A stretch of DNA of 64,000 bases from Flavobacteriaceae bacterium (GCA_030726725.1 JANRDC010000018.1:25774-89773); one strand, 5' to 3'. Positions 17,910 through 27,507 are shown, counted from the stretch's first letter. Notes: generated from the sequence alone by a model not told the origin. Numbers and translations are program-made.

Positions 17910-20336
17910 TTAGCGCAGGTGAGCATTGAACTTTTGCTCAAATGCTGTCAATAATTTTTTCATGGACCGGTCTATTTGAGCCTCTGTTAACGTTTGTTCC
18001 GCATCGCTTAGGGTAAACCTCATTCCGTAGGATTTTTTGTCTGCAGCCAGATTTTTTCCGCTGTACACATCGAACAAGGCGACTTCTACCAAAAGATCTC
18101 CGATCGCGCGGTAAGCTTCAGATTTTAAGTCCTCAAAAGTGGTGTTTTCTCCCACCAACAAAGCTAAGTCTCGCGAAACGCTCGGGTATTTGGGAATCGA
18201 TTTGAATTTTATTTCTTCATCGAGCAGCATGGATTGGATTTGATCCCAATCTATAACAGCATAGGCCACGGGAGTTTTGACATCATAGGGTTCGGTGAAT
18301 TTTGGGTCAACCAAGCCCACGCTGAACAAGAGATGTTCTGCTGAATAATAATGCAAACACTCCCTAAAAGGAAAGCGAACCTCATCAGAAGTATGAGTCG
18401 CTGAAATACGGCATCGCTGTAACAACTGCTCACAACTGGTTTTTATAGCAAAAAAGTCTGCTGATGGGGCCGTAGTAATCCACTGATCATCGTATTGTTT
18501 GCCTACGCCCCAAAGACACAAATGCATTTGTTCTTTTCTGCCTTGAGGAGTCTGTACATAGGTTTTTCCAAATTCAAATAACCGTTGGTTATTTCGTTTT
18601 CTATTGTTGTTGTGCTTGATGACCTCTAAACCTGAGAAAAGCATGGAGGTTCTCAGTTGTGCTAAATCTTGACTCAAAGGGTTGAGTATGTCTACCGCTT
18701 TATGGTCCTGGGCCAATGGTACGGATTCCTGCTTTTTCGCAGCGGTAAGACTATTGGTCATGATTTCAAAATACCCAACACTGGCCAGGTATTCCCCCAT
18801 TGATTTTTGAACGAGGTGGGCATCATTTTTTCCTACAATAGCGATGGATGCATTGAGTTTACTGGAATAATCTATATTGTTATAGCCGTACACCCTGAGT
18901 ATCTCCTCAACCACATCTACTTCGCGCTGCACGTCAACTCTGTAAGGGGGGATGGCAAGTCCCATTCCTGTTTCGGTGCTGTTTAAGATTTTTATTTCCA
19001 AAGAAGTGAGTATCGATTTGATGATGTCCGCAGGTATTTCTTGGCCGATCAACCGCTTTATTTTTTCATAGCTCAAGAATACTTGCTGGGCTTCAGCTTT
19101 TTTGGGGTACAAATCTTCAATTTCTGAGGTGATTTGCCCGCCAGCGATTTCTTTGATGAGCAATGCTGCTCTTTTCAATGCGGTTTCCACCAACTCTATA
19201 TCGATACCTCTTTCAAACCTAAATGAGGCGTCAGTCGATAAACCGTGTCTTTTGGCAGTTTTCCGAACAGATACCGGATTGAAATAAGCAGATTCAAGAA
19301 AAATATTCTTGGTCTCGTCGGTGACCCCTGAATCGAGTCCGCCAAATACACCAGCGATACACAAAGGCTTTTTGGCATCGCAAATCATCAAATCCTCTGG
19401 ATGAAGCGTTCTCTCAACACCGTCTAGGGTAGTGAATTTTGTGCCAGATGCGACAGTGCGCACATTGATTTTTCCTCCTTCAATGCGGTCCGCATCAAAA
19501 GCGTGTAAAGGTTGACCAATTTCGTGCAGCACGTAATTGGTGGCATCTACCACATTGTTAATCGGTTTTAAACCTATGGATTTCAATCTGTTTTGCAGCC
19601 AGCTAGGACTGGGTTGTACGGACAATCCACTGATGGTGATTCCGCAGTATCTCGGCGCCAAAGCAGCATCTTGCACATCCACCGAAATCGTATTTGTTCG
19701 GCTGTCAATGGCAAATCCTGTAGTTGAAGGAAAAATCAATTCTTTGGCAATTCCCTGTTGTTTCAAACCCGCTCTTAGGTCTCTAGCGACCCCGTAATGA
19801 CTCATCGCATCTGATCTATTGGGGGTCAATCCAATTTCAAAAACCTGATCTTTCTCAATGTCAAACAAGGTGTTTAAAGGAGTGCCGGGCTGGTGGTGAT
19901 CTTCAAGTATCATGATCCCACTGTGGTCATTGCCCAGTCCAATTTCATCTTCTGCACAGATCATTCCATGGCTTTCCACACCCCGAATCTTCCCTTTTTC
20001 TAAAGTCCAAGCATCTCCTTGAATCGGGTAGATCGTAGTGCCGACAGGAGCCACAACTACAGTCAGGCCAGCAGCTGCATTTTTTGCGCCACAAACGATA
20101 GACAGTGGGGTGTCATTTCCAACATCCACAGTGGTGACCTGTAAACGATCTGCATTTGGGTGCTTTTCAGCGGTGATGATTTTTCCGACAATCAGACCCT
20201 GCAGTCCTCCTGGGACACTTTCAAATTGTTCAATTCCCTCTACCTCAAGTCCTAAGTCAGTGAGTAAGGTGGCTGTTTTATCCGCATTCCAGTCTGTAGG
20301 TACAAACTGTTTGATCCATTGATAGGAAATCTTCAT
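17910..20336 (-). CDS. pheT: phenylalanyl-tRNA synthetase beta subunit
   Basis: PheT pairs with PheS to charge tRNA-Phe. The 808-residue protein shows the N-terminal KISYQWIKQFVP start, an EMAP/tRNA-binding domain (about 40-150; ADRLQVTTVDVG), the B3/B4 editing domain (NRSDAMSHYGVARD region onward), B5, the catalytic-like core, and the C-terminal ferredoxin-fold anticodon-binding domain (about 715-808; PKYPSVSRDLALL). The length is standard. pheS is not in the window, so the subunits are encoded apart. Confidence 0.97.
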   Translation of the reverse strand: MKISYQWIKQFVPTDWNADKTATLLTDLGLEVEGIEQFESVPGGLQGLIVGKIITAEKHPNADRLQVTTVDVGNDTPLSIVCGAKNAAAGLTVVVAPVGTTIYPIQGDAWTLEKGKIRGVESHGMICAEDEIGLGNDHSGIMILEDHHQPGTPLNTLFDIEKDQVFEIGLTPNRSDAMSHYGVARDLRAGLKQQGIAKELIFPSTTGFAIDSRTNTISVDVQDAALAPRYCGITISGLSVQPSPSWLQNRLKSIGLKPINNVVDATNYVLHEIGQPLHAFDADRIEGGKINVRTVASGTKFTTLDGVERTLHPEDLMICDAKKPLCIAGVFGGLDSGVTDETKNIFLESAYFNPVSVRKTAKRHGLSTDASFRFERGIDIELVETALKRAALLIKEIAGGQITSEIEDLYPKKAEAQQVFLSYEKIKRLIGQEIPADIIKSILTSLEIKILNSTETGMGLAIPPYRVDVQREVDVVEEILRVYGYNNIDYSSKLNASIAIVGKNDAHLVQKSMGEYLASVGYFEIMTNSLTAAKKQESVPLAQDHKAVDILNPLSQDLAQLRTSMLFSGLEVIKHNNNRKRNNQRLFEFGKTYVQTPQGRKEQMHLCLWGVGKQYDDQWITTAPSADFFAIKTSCEQLLQRCRISATHTSDEVRFPFRECLHYYSAEHLLFSVGLVDPKFTEPYDVKTPVAYAVIDWDQIQSMLLDEEIKFKSIPKYPSVSRDLALLVGENTTFEDLKSEAYRAIGDLLVEVALFDVYSGKNLAADKKSYGMRFTLSDAEQTLTEAQIDRSMKKLLTAFEQKFNAHLR

Positions 20337-20358
20337 GTCTACGCATTAATTCAAGCCA

Positions 20359-20366
20359 CAAATATA
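20359..20366 (-). promoter_or_regulatory. TAnnTTTG -7 box before pheT
   Basis: On the minus strand TATATTTG stands 22 bases before the pheT ATG. No TTG is found at 17-21 bases upstream, so only the -7 element is supported. Confidence 0.5.
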
Positions 20367-20397
20367 ATTAATGCCTGTCAAGCACACTCTATTGAAT

Positions 20398-20425
20398 TTG
20401 ATTAATTGGGAACGCTTATCTTTGT
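20398..20425 (+). promoter_or_regulatory. promoter of the TlpA-type lipoprotein gene
   Basis: TTG (20398-20400), a 17-base spacer and TATCTTTG (20418-20425) match the Bacteroidota promoter consensus. The box ends 12 bases before the ATG at 20438. It is back-to-back with the pheT -7 box. Confidence 0.7.
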
Positions 20426-20437
20426 TTTTTTATTCCT

Positions 20438-21667
20438 ATGATGAAGAAAGCTCTGTTGTATTCCCTGATTTTTGGTGCTGTTTTGGGTTGTAAAAACCCT
20501 TCAGGCCTTCACGATCAATTCAAAGGTGCCTGGTTGGGTTCACTGACGGTTAAAGATGGAAATAAAATTGATTTCTCTATGGAAATAAAACCCTTAGGGG
20601 ATCAATGGCAAATGACCCTGTACAACGATCGAGAAACCATAGTTTACGACCAAGTGCGCATTGAGGGAGATTCCTTGTGGATTGCGTTGGCCCCCTATGA
20701 CGCGGTGATTAAAGCCAAATATGAGCGAGGTGTACTCACTGGGGTTTATCACAAAGAGGACTTAAACCGAAGCACACCATTTAGCGCTGTTCCCCAATCT
20801 TATGTCGCAGAAAGATCGATAACTGCGCCATCAATCCAAGTAGGAGGTAGTTGGAAGGCTGAATTTTATCCCAAAGAGGGGGTGATCGATAGGGCACAAG
20901 CAGACTTGGTTCAAGTCGGCAGCCAGGTCAGCGGCACAGTGCGCACGCCCACCGGAGATTATCGATATTTATCTGGCTATGTTTTTGGAGATAGTTTGCG
21001 CTTATCCACCTTTGATGGGGCCCATCCCTATCTGTTTTTAGCCAAAAATACCGATCGAGGTTTAGCGGGACAGTTTTATTACGAAAACCATATGCAAACC
21101 CCTTTCTTGTGGACACAAGATGAGGCGTTTAGCCTCGATCAGTGGATGGAGGAACACCCATCGGCCTCAACTGATGTTCCAGTGTCATTTGCCTTTAAAG
21201 ACACAGAAGGGGATCTGATCAATTACCCTGATCCCGTTTGGGAAAACAAGGTGGTGGTTTTGCAAGTCATGGGTTCATGGTGCCCCAACTGTTTGGATGA
21301 AACAAAATTTCTGATGGATTATTTGAAGAACAATAATCATCCTGATCTGGCAGTGATCGCGCTTGCTGTGGAATATGCGCCCACTGAGGAAAGGGCATGG
21401 CAGCGTTTGAAAAATCTGAAAAAGAGATTTTCAATTCCCTATACAGTTACTCTGGCACAGTTTGGCACCTCAGATAAAGTGAAGGCACAAACGATTTTGC
21501 CTTTTATCGGGGAAATCAAGTCTTATCCTACCCTGGTAATTTTGGATCGACAAGGCAAAGTTTACGAGGTTCACTCAGGATTTGATGGTCCTGCCACCGG
21601 AGCTGCGCACGATCGATTTAAGCAAGAATTCGACCAGAAAATAAAAGAGTTGTTGTCGCGAAATTAA
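20438..21667 (+). CDS. TlpA-family thiol-disulfide lipoprotein
   Basis: A 409-residue exported protein with lipobox VLGC (C18). The first two thirds are two similar beta-rich segments (about 25-120 and 130-230), both opening with a GxW motif (GAWLGSL and GGSWKAEF) and both looking like lipocalin-like or DUF4369-like sheets. The C-terminal third (about 250-405) is a thioredoxin domain with WCPNC (C282, C285). It probably acts as a periplasmic thiol oxidoreductase attached to a membrane. Its final TTAA is also the stop of leuA on the other strand. Confidence 0.8.
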   Translation: MMKKALLYSLIFGAVLGCKNPSGLHDQFKGAWLGSLTVKDGNKIDFSMEIKPLGDQWQMTLYNDRETIVYDQVRIEGDSLWIALAPYDAVIKAKYERGVLTGVYHKEDLNRSTPFSAVPQSYVAERSITAPSIQVGGSWKAEFYPKEGVIDRAQADLVQVGSQVSGTVRTPTGDYRYLSGYVFGDSLRLSTFDGAHPYLFLAKNTDRGLAGQFYYENHMQTPFLWTQDEAFSLDQWMEEHPSASTDVPVSFAFKDTEGDLINYPDPVWENKVVVLQVMGSWCPNCLDETKFLMDYLKNNNHPDLAVIALAVEYAPTEERAWQRLKNLKKRFSIPYTVTLAQFGTSDKVKAQTILPFIGEIKSYPTLVILDRQGKVYEVHSGFDGPATGAAHDRFKQEFDQKIKELLSRN

Positions 21668-22824
21668 CGATCAATCGGACTCAGTTTGACGATTTCATGA
21701 ATGTCGTCATCCAAAACTTCTTTTTTGCGATCCGCAAACACCAAAAATTGCTCGTAAACAATATCCAATTGGGTTTTGGTCAGCTCATAGCCTACTAGTT
21801 TTGCTCTGTAAGCTAAGGCCGCACGTCCAGATCTTGCCGTAAGAATGATAGAAGAAGCATTGACCCCAACATCTGCTGGGTCGATGATTTCGTAGGTCTC
21901 TCTGTTTTTTATGACGCCATCTTGATGGATTCCAGAGCTGTGGGCAAATGCGTTGGCCCCAACGATTGCTTTGTTGGGTTGAACAATCATGCCCATGTGG
22001 TGGGAGACCATTTGACTGGTGCTGTAGAGCAACTTGCTGTTGACTCTGGAGTCTAAGTTGAGGTGCGGGTGTTGTCTCAGTACCATGACCACTTCCTCTA
22101 GTGAAGTATTTCCAGCCCGTTCACCGATACCGTTAATGGTGCACTCAATCTGTCTCGCTCCATTGATAACTCCCTCTATAGAGTTGGCTGTGGCTAATCC
22201 AAGATCATTGTGGCAATGACAGGACAAAATAGCTTTCTCAATTCCGGTTACATTTTCCTTGAGGTATTTGATTTTTGCCCCGTATTCAGCAGGCAAGCAG
22301 TAACCAGTGGTGTCGGGTATATTGAGTACTGTAGCTCCAGCCTTAATCACTGCTTCACAAACCCTAGCTAAATATTCATTGTCTGTTCTTCCCGCATCTT
22401 CTGCATAAAATTCAACATCTTCGACGAAGGTTTTGGCATAAGAAACCGCAGCAACAGCGCGTTCAATGATTTGTTCTCTGGTGGAATTGAATTTGTATTT
22501 GATGTGTGAATCCGAGGTCCCTATTCCGGTGTGAATTCTCGGTCTTTTGGCTGCTTTAAGCGCCTGGGCAGCAACTTCAATGTCTTTCTGTACGGAACGG
22601 GTTAGTCCGCACACCGTGGCGTTTTTTACCAGCGCAGCCACTTGAGCTACCGCCTTAAAATCTCCAGGACTGGAAACAGGAAATCCAGCTTCAATCACAT
22701 CAACGCCTAATTCGTCCAATCGCGCAGCAATTTCTAATTTTTGAGGTGCATCGAGTTTGCATCCTGGAACTTGTTCGCCATCCCTTAGGGTAGTATCAAA
22801 AATCTGGACTAATTCTTTACTCAT
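21664..22824 (-). CDS. leuA: 2-isopropylmalate synthase-type acyltransferase (short form)
   Basis: A 386-residue member of the LeuA/homocitrate/citramalate synthase family, which condenses acetyl-CoA with a 2-oxo acid. The TIM-barrel signatures are present: [31 protein letters not shown] with the metal His, and NGIGERAGN. The C-terminal regulatory ACT-like domain found in full-length LeuA is absent, so leucine feedback by that domain is not expected. No leuBCD or ilv genes are adjacent, so 2-isopropylmalate synthase is the likeliest but not the only assignment. Its stop is shared through TTAA with the convergent lipoprotein gene. Confidence 0.8.
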   Translation of the reverse strand: MSKELVQIFDTTLRDGEQVPGCKLDAPQKLEIAARLDELGVDVIEAGFPVSSPGDFKAVAQVAALVKNATVCGLTRSVQKDIEVAAQALKAAKRPRIHTGIGTSDSHIKYKFNSTREQIIERAVAAVSYAKTFVEDVEFYAEDAGRTDNEYLARVCEAVIKAGATVLNIPDTTGYCLPAEYGAKIKYLKENVTGIEKAILSCHCHNDLGLATANSIEGVINGARQIECTINGIGERAGNTSLEEVVMVLRQHPHLNLDSRVNSKLLYSTSQMVSHHMGMIVQPNKAIVGANAFAHSSGIHQDGVIKNRETYEIIDPADVGVNASSIILTARSGRAALAYRAKLVGYELTKTQLDIVYEQFLVFADRKKEVLDDDIHEIVKLSPIDR

Positions 22825-22877
22825 TATAATTGCTTAGATTTGGTGCAAGTAACAAATAACGCCATAACTGAGCAAAT

Positions 22878-22924
22878 CGAAGTGAGGCACTTCGTTGAAA
22901 TACTATGTTAACTAGGCTTAGTTA
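22878..22924. repeat. two inverted repeats between divergent leuA and the 22971 gene
   Basis: CGAAGTG-AGG-CACTTCG (22878-22894) is a perfect 7-bp hairpin. TAACTA-GGCT-TAGTTA (22909-22924) is a perfect 6-bp one. Both lie in the 146-base divergent gap and could be operators or leader structures of leuA. No consensus promoter was seen on either strand. Confidence 0.4.
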
Positions 22925-22970
22925 CCGACTATTTAGCTAAAATACAATATTTTAGGACAAGTGCATTACG

Positions 22971-24512
22971 ATGACAAATACGCAAAAAGATCCCTTATTT
23001 GTACTGATTAAATCACTGACAAAGTCAGAAAAAAGACAGTTTAAACTCTATGTGGGTCGTTTAGATGTCAATGTGGATTCCAAGTTTATTTTGCTCTTTC
23101 ACCTGATGGAAAAGAGTAAGTCCTACAACGAAGATGAAATCATCAAAAGCGGTATTGTCGCCAAAACTCAAATCTCCAATCTCAAAGCTCATTTATACAA
23201 ACAAATACTGATCAGTTTACGACTGAATCCCGCCCACCACAACATCAGAATTCAGTTGAGGGAACAGCTTGATTTCGCCACAATCCTTTACCACAAGGGG
23301 CTTTATCGCCAAAGCTTAAAAATATTGGAAAAAGCCAAAAATACGGCCATCGCACATCAGGAGAAAAGTATTGCCCACGAAATTGTTGAGCTGGAAAAGG
23401 TCATTGAAACGCAGTATTTTGCCAAGAGTACTTCAGATCGGGTGCTTTCGCTGGTTACCCAGACCCAAGAATTAGTGGCTCAAAATACGGTAGCCAGTCA
23501 ATGGTCTAATTTATCGCTGCAACTCTATGCCATGATGCTGCAATTTGGCTATGCTCGAACAGCACAGGAACAAGAACGAGTGCGCAGTTTTTTTGAGTTA
23601 AACGCCCCGGATGAGCACATGGAGGAGTGGGGGATACGCGAAAAACTGTGGTATTACAAGGCACATCTGTGGTATCATTTTTTGCTTCAAGATTTTTTAA
23701 CCTGTTACAAATACGCCCACAAGTGGGTGCAGCTATTTGACGAGCATCCTGAAATGATTCAGTTTCATCCCGTGTTTTACCTCAAGGGAAACAATTATCT
23801 TATGGAGAGCTTGTTTTATCTCCGCTATCGATCTTTGTTTGAACGAACCCTGGAGCAGTTGGAATTCAAAACCAAACTGGCAGAATTCCCGCACAACGAA
23901 AATATAAGCAGTTTGGCGTTTTTGTATCTGTCCAGTCACCGTATGAATCTTCATTTCATGAAGGGAAGCTTTTCCCAAGGATTGGAACGCGTGCCCCAAA
24001 TCGAGGCTGGAATTTCCTTGCACAAAGATCGATTGGACAAACACCACGTAATGGTTTTGTACTACAAGATTGCCTGTATGTATTTTGGTTCAGGAGATTA
24101 CAAAAAGTCTATTGAATATTTAAAGAAAATCATTGCCAACAAGGATTTGCACATGCGGGAGGACTTGATGTGCTTTTCTCGATTGCTCAGCTTAATCGCT
24201 CATTACGAAGCGGGTATGGATTATCATCTGGAGATTCAGCTTAAAGCTACCTACAAGTTTTTGTTGCGCATGAATGATTTGCAGCAGGTACAAAAAGAAA
24301 TGATGCGTTTTATGAAGCGTTTGGGATCTATTTTTCCACAAGATTTGCCACAGGCATTTCAAGAGCTGTACGACAGACTATTGGTCTTTGAACACCATCC
24401 CATAGAAAAAAGGGCCTTTTTGTATCTGGATGTGCTCTCCTGGCTGGAAAGCCACTTACAAAAAAGACCCTTTGCAGAGGTGATCATTGAAAAAGCCAAG
24501 AACGATCGTTAA
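22971..24512 (+). CDS. conserved hypothetical helical (TPR-like) protein
   Basis: A 513-residue soluble, mostly helical protein without signal peptide. The N-terminus (IKSLTKSEKRQFKLYV) and a following winged-helix-like region resemble a Bacteroidota-specific family of unknown function. The middle and C-terminal parts look like degenerate TPR pairs (for example YRQSLKILEKAKNTAI and GDYKKSIEYLKKII). No catalytic motif is visible. It is transcribed away from leuA and converges with the GIN-domain gene, sharing a TTAA stop. I can describe the fold only; no function is known to me. Confidence 0.7.
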   Translation: MTNTQKDPLFVLIKSLTKSEKRQFKLYVGRLDVNVDSKFILLFHLMEKSKSYNEDEIIKSGIVAKTQISNLKAHLYKQILISLRLNPAHHNIRIQLREQLDFATILYHKGLYRQSLKILEKAKNTAIAHQEKSIAHEIVELEKVIETQYFAKSTSDRVLSLVTQTQELVAQNTVASQWSNLSLQLYAMMLQFGYARTAQEQERVRSFFELNAPDEHMEEWGIREKLWYYKAHLWYHFLLQDFLTCYKYAHKWVQLFDEHPEMIQFHPVFYLKGNNYLMESLFYLRYRSLFERTLEQLEFKTKLAEFPHNENISSLAFLYLSSHRMNLHFMKGSFSQGLERVPQIEAGISLHKDRLDKHHVMVLYYKIACMYFGSGDYKKSIEYLKKIIANKDLHMREDLMCFSRLLSLIAHYEAGMDYHLEIQLKATYKFLLRMNDLQQVQKEMMRFMKRLGSIFPQDLPQAFQELYDRLLVFEHHPIEKRAFLYLDVLSWLESHLQKRPFAEVIIEKAKNDR

Positions 24513-25240
24513 TCGCGGCTTTTGATCAAGTCTCCAGAACCTACGATTTTACTGTCGATTTTTTTGGGGTTTCCTCGGTAGTAAATATCTCCTGACCCCA
24601 CTATTTTAGCGCTCAGCAATTCACTGGCAGAGACCGATATGTCAGCTGATCCTGAAATGATGGCTTCAGTAATTCTAGTTGACAGATCAAACCCCTTAAA
24701 GTCGCCAGAACCAGAGAGATTGATGTTTGATCTGGTCGCTGTACCGCTTGCTGTAATGCTTCCAGAACCAGAAATTACTGCAATGAGTTCTGTGCATGCT
24801 AGATCCAAGTGAATATCTCCTGAGCCAGAAATAATGACTTCCATACTCGGATCGCGTAAGGTAGTGGTGCCCTCAATGGTGCCAGATCCGGAAAGCCTAA
24901 GCGCATCGATTTGTTTTACAGGTACCCTTAATTTTATGCGTTTTCCCCAACTAGGTCTCAGTTGAACGCCTGTGCGCGGTTTGATGATCAACTGTCCCGA
25001 CTTTACTTGAGTGTCCACATAGGTCAGTAGGTTTGATTCGCCTTCAAGCTCGATTTTCCCTTCTTCTCCGCTAAAAAGCACTACGTCAAATGAGCTGGAT
25101 ACATTGATTTGGTCATAAGGCAGGGTCTGGCGAATAGTCGTGGTTTCCTGTCCGTTTCCGCGAATGTTTTTTCCCCATTGAGCCCAAGAAGTGTTCGTTG
25201 ATGCGATGACCAGCAAGGAGATAATCATTAATTTTTTCAT
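24509..25240 (-). CDS. head-GIN (DUF2807) exported beta protein
   Basis: A 243-residue secreted protein with an N-terminal signal peptide ending near STNTSWAQ. The rest is a head-GIN/DUF2807 domain. It opens with the characteristic INVSSSFDVVLFSGEEG and continues as a right-handed beta-helix-like series of SGSGD-type turns (at least six: LSGSGT, ISGSGD, ISGSGS, LSGSGD, ISGSAD, VGSGD). The family is common in Bacteroidota, often beside ECF sigma factors, and its function is unsettled. It is the last gene of a coupled operon, overlapping the previous one by 4 bases. Confidence 0.85.
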   Translation of the reverse strand: MKKLMIISLLVIASTNTSWAQWGKNIRGNGQETTTIRQTLPYDQINVSSSFDVVLFSGEEGKIELEGESNLLTYVDTQVKSGQLIIKPRTGVQLRPSWGKRIKLRVPVKQIDALRLSGSGTIEGTTTLRDPSMEVIISGSGDIHLDLACTELIAVISGSGSITASGTATRSNINLSGSGDFKGFDLSTRITEAIISGSADISVSASELLSAKIVGSGDIYYRGNPKKIDSKIVGSGDLIKSRD

Positions 25241-26436
25241 AATGTGCTGCTTTTTAATTGTATTGATCCGTATTGTGCGTTAATGATGAGTTGTTTTTTT
25301 TCGACAAGTTGTTTGAAATAGCCCTCAAAAGTAAATGTGCTTGACTTTTCGATGCGTCTGGTCGACTCAAGACTGGATAAACCTTTTGGGGTGATGTACG
25401 CGCCACTGATGTCTGTAGAGAAAGAAAACAGCGGGTCATAGGTCAGAGAAATATCGGTGTATTGAGCCTCGATATCCACCAAGCTGGTGGGCCCTGACCA
25501 TTGATTGATTTCTAATGAACCGTATTGCATATTTGCCCCAAATGAACTGTTGAGCTGATCGATGGCCACATCGGTGTAGGTGGCATTGAGTTTTGTGGTA
25601 GCTCCTGGGGAGATCAATTGTTTTACGCTGAGATCCCCGTAATCCATATCCAAATTAAACTGGCCAATGACCCCTAAGTTTACCTCAACGTAATCAGTGC
25701 TGCCATGAACAGCAGTGGCTGCGTCGATATTTAGCTGGCCGTAATCCATCTCAATATCTGCTTTTTTAACCTGTGAAAAGGAGATGTCACTGTAGTCTGC
25801 ATTCAGGTTAATATAGTTTGCCGATGCTATGTTTAGATTGCTGTAGTCCGCATCGATTTGCGCTTGGTTGATTTTTTCAATACGCGAACCGTTGGCATAG
25901 TCAATTTCAATTTGGTTCTTGTCCCCAGAGATTTGCCCTAAGTCAATATTGCCATAGGCGCAAATTACTTTGAGCGATTTTGTTGAGCGTTCGATTTCTA
26001 TGTCCCCGTATTTTTGACTGACCTCCATGATCAGGGATGCAGGGGCATGTACTAAATAGGTGATGTCATAACTGATGGAATTATTTTTCCAAAAAGACCA
26101 GTTCCATTGGGTGTTTCCAACGCGCGTTATGGCGCTAACACCTGTCTTATTTCCGGTGATGTCCACGAAAATTTCATCTAATTTGTCTTCAACACCACTC
26201 AATTGATTGCCCCAAACGCGGACCACCACATCGATTTTGACTTTGTTTTCCTTGCTTTCTACGACTTTGATAGAGCCGTATCGGTTGTCCAATAACATCA
26301 GTGCATCGGGGTTAACCTCAAAATTTCGCAGATAGGTTTTTGTTTTCTCGTATTTGGGATTCTCGCTCGTAAAACTGTGCGCCCAAATCGGCAAAAACAT
26401 CAGCAAAAGAAAAGACTTAAACAGCAGGTTTTTCAT
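25237..26436 (-). CDS. exported repeat protein (DUF4097-like beta solenoid)
   Basis: A 399-residue protein with a signal peptide (about 1-21, ending near AHS). From about residue 130 to 330 it has an imperfect repeat of 17-20 residues built around a D/A-x-Y-[GST]-[DNSQ]-[IL] turn (DADYSNL, NADYSDI, EMDYGQL, DMDYGDL, NATYTDV, NMQYGSL, EAQYTDI). This suggests a parallel beta solenoid. It resembles DUF4097-type adhesin-like proteins, and no catalytic motif is seen. It overlaps the upstream membrane protein by 20 bases and the downstream GIN gene by 4, so all four genes are probably translated together. Confidence 0.75.
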   Translation of the reverse strand: MKNLLFKSFLLLMFLPIWAHSFTSENPKYEKTKTYLRNFEVNPDALMLLDNRYGSIKVVESKENKVKIDVVVRVWGNQLSGVEDKLDEIFVDITGNKTGVSAITRVGNTQWNWSFWKNNSISYDITYLVHAPASLIMEVSQKYGDIEIERSTKSLKVICAYGNIDLGQISGDKNQIEIDYANGSRIEKINQAQIDADYSNLNIASANYINLNADYSDISFSQVKKADIEMDYGQLNIDAATAVHGSTDYVEVNLGVIGQFNLDMDYGDLSVKQLISPGATTKLNATYTDVAIDQLNSSFGANMQYGSLEINQWSGPTSLVDIEAQYTDISLTYDPLFSFSTDISGAYITPKGLSSLESTRRIEKSSTFTFEGYFKQLVEKKQLIINAQYGSIQLKSSTL

Positions 26437-26953
26437 AATTTTTAGATTGAGTGATCGTTGTATTTGATTTTAGTGTTTCTAGGAAAATAATTCTCTTTTC
26501 AAAATGTTCGATCAATGCCTTAAAGATCAACACAGGATCGCCTCCATTTTCTAAGTCACGCATCATGTTTTGATACTCATGATCGAATTTACTGAGTTGT
26601 TTCATCGCTGTATAGCTTAGCGACTGAACGACGGGGGTCGATTGTCCAGAAGCTACAGGTGCTTTCATTTGTTCGATGAACTGATTTTCCTGATCTTGAA
26701 TGGTTTCATGCCAGGTGGCTATGGAGGCTAATTGCTCGTTTTGTTCGCCTTTATTCTGTGCTAACCAACCCGCACTCAATCCCAAAAACAACCCGATACT
26801 GGCAGCCCAAAACCAGTGTATTTTTTGGGAGTTTGCCGTTGTGTGATGACCCAATCTGCGGGACATCCGTTCTTGGTGTCCCTGTGTAAGCTCTTGCTCT
26901 GGCGCATCTGCCCAGACGCTGAGCATGCGTTCTAGTTCATCCTGTTTTTTCAT
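26417..26953 (-). CDS. single-pass membrane protein, probable anti-sigma factor
   Basis: A 178-residue protein with a cytosolic N-terminus of about 45 residues (MKKQDELERMLSVWAD), one membrane segment (about 46-64, WFWAASIGLFLGLSAGWL), and a helical C-terminal part. The position directly after an ECF sigma gene with a 4-base ATGA overlap, and the topology, fit an anti-sigma factor or a partner protein. The classic anti-sigma zinc motif HxxxCxxC is not present. The role is inferred from context. Confidence 0.6.
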   Translation of the reverse strand: MKKQDELERMLSVWADAPEQELTQGHQERMSRRLGHHTTANSQKIHWFWAASIGLFLGLSAGWLAQNKGEQNEQLASIATWHETIQDQENQFIEQMKAPVASGQSTPVVQSLSYTAMKQLSKFDHEYQNMMRDLENGGDPVLIFKALIEHFEKRIIFLETLKSNTTITQSKNYEKPAV

Positions 26954-27507
26954 ACGTTCAATAATTTTCTCATAGTCTCCTTGGCTCTGCTGAGGCTTGT
27001 TCTACAATTGGCTTCACTGATGTTTAAATAGTGAGCAATTTCAGCGTGTTCTAGTCCCTCTTTGTAAAATAACCGTACAATAAGGGCTTGTTGCGTGGGC
27101 AGTTTAGCCAAAGCGTGTTCTATCCGTTTAATGTCATTTTGTTGTGGGTTGTCTTCTTCGTCTTGTTCAATCTGAAATACGGATTCTGAAGGGGTCTCAT
27201 CCAGGTGGTTTTTCAAAAGTACCCTGGCTTGTTTTTGTTTGAGGCGAATACTTTTGTTAATCACTATCTTTTTTAACCATGCGCCAAAAGTAACTTCACC
27301 CCTGAATTGGTCCATCGAATTGAATGCGCTGAGCATCGATTCTTGTACAGCATCCTCCGCCTCGTCACTTTGACCGATGATCCGGAAAGCAACCCGGTAC
27401 ATGGCAGCTGCATATAGATCGTACAAAGCCATTTGGGCTTTGGGGTCAGCTGCTTTGCAGCCGATGATCAACTGATCAATAGATGATTCGGTAGGCACAA
27501 CATTCAT
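26950..27507 (-). CDS. ECF-type RNA polymerase sigma factor
   Basis: A 185-residue sigma-70 family factor with sigma2 (about 20-95; ALYDLYAAAMYRVAFRI, EAEDAVQESML, TFGAWLKKIVINK) and sigma4 (about 125-182; LPTQQALIVRLFYKEGLEHAEIA, a helix-turn-helix). The open frame extends 72 codons further upstream, but that extension is basic and has no sigma features, so I start at the ATG at 27505-27507. It heads an operon with a membrane protein and two exported beta proteins, which are its likely regulator and targets. Confidence 0.9.
   Translation of the reverse strand: MNVVPTESSIDQLIIGCKAADPKAQMALYDLYAAAMYRVAFRIIGQSDEAEDAVQESMLSAFNSMDQFRGEVTFGAWLKKIVINKSIRLKQKQARVLLKNHLDETPSESVFQIEQDEEDNPQQNDIKRIEHALAKLPTQQALIVRLFYKEGLEHAEIAHYLNISEANCRTSLSRAKETMRKLLNV

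Noticed and set aside
22825..22864. 13-codon frame ending at the leuA start as a leucine leader peptide
   Set aside because: It has only two Leu codons and overlaps the leuA ATG, so the codon bias needed for attenuation is absent.
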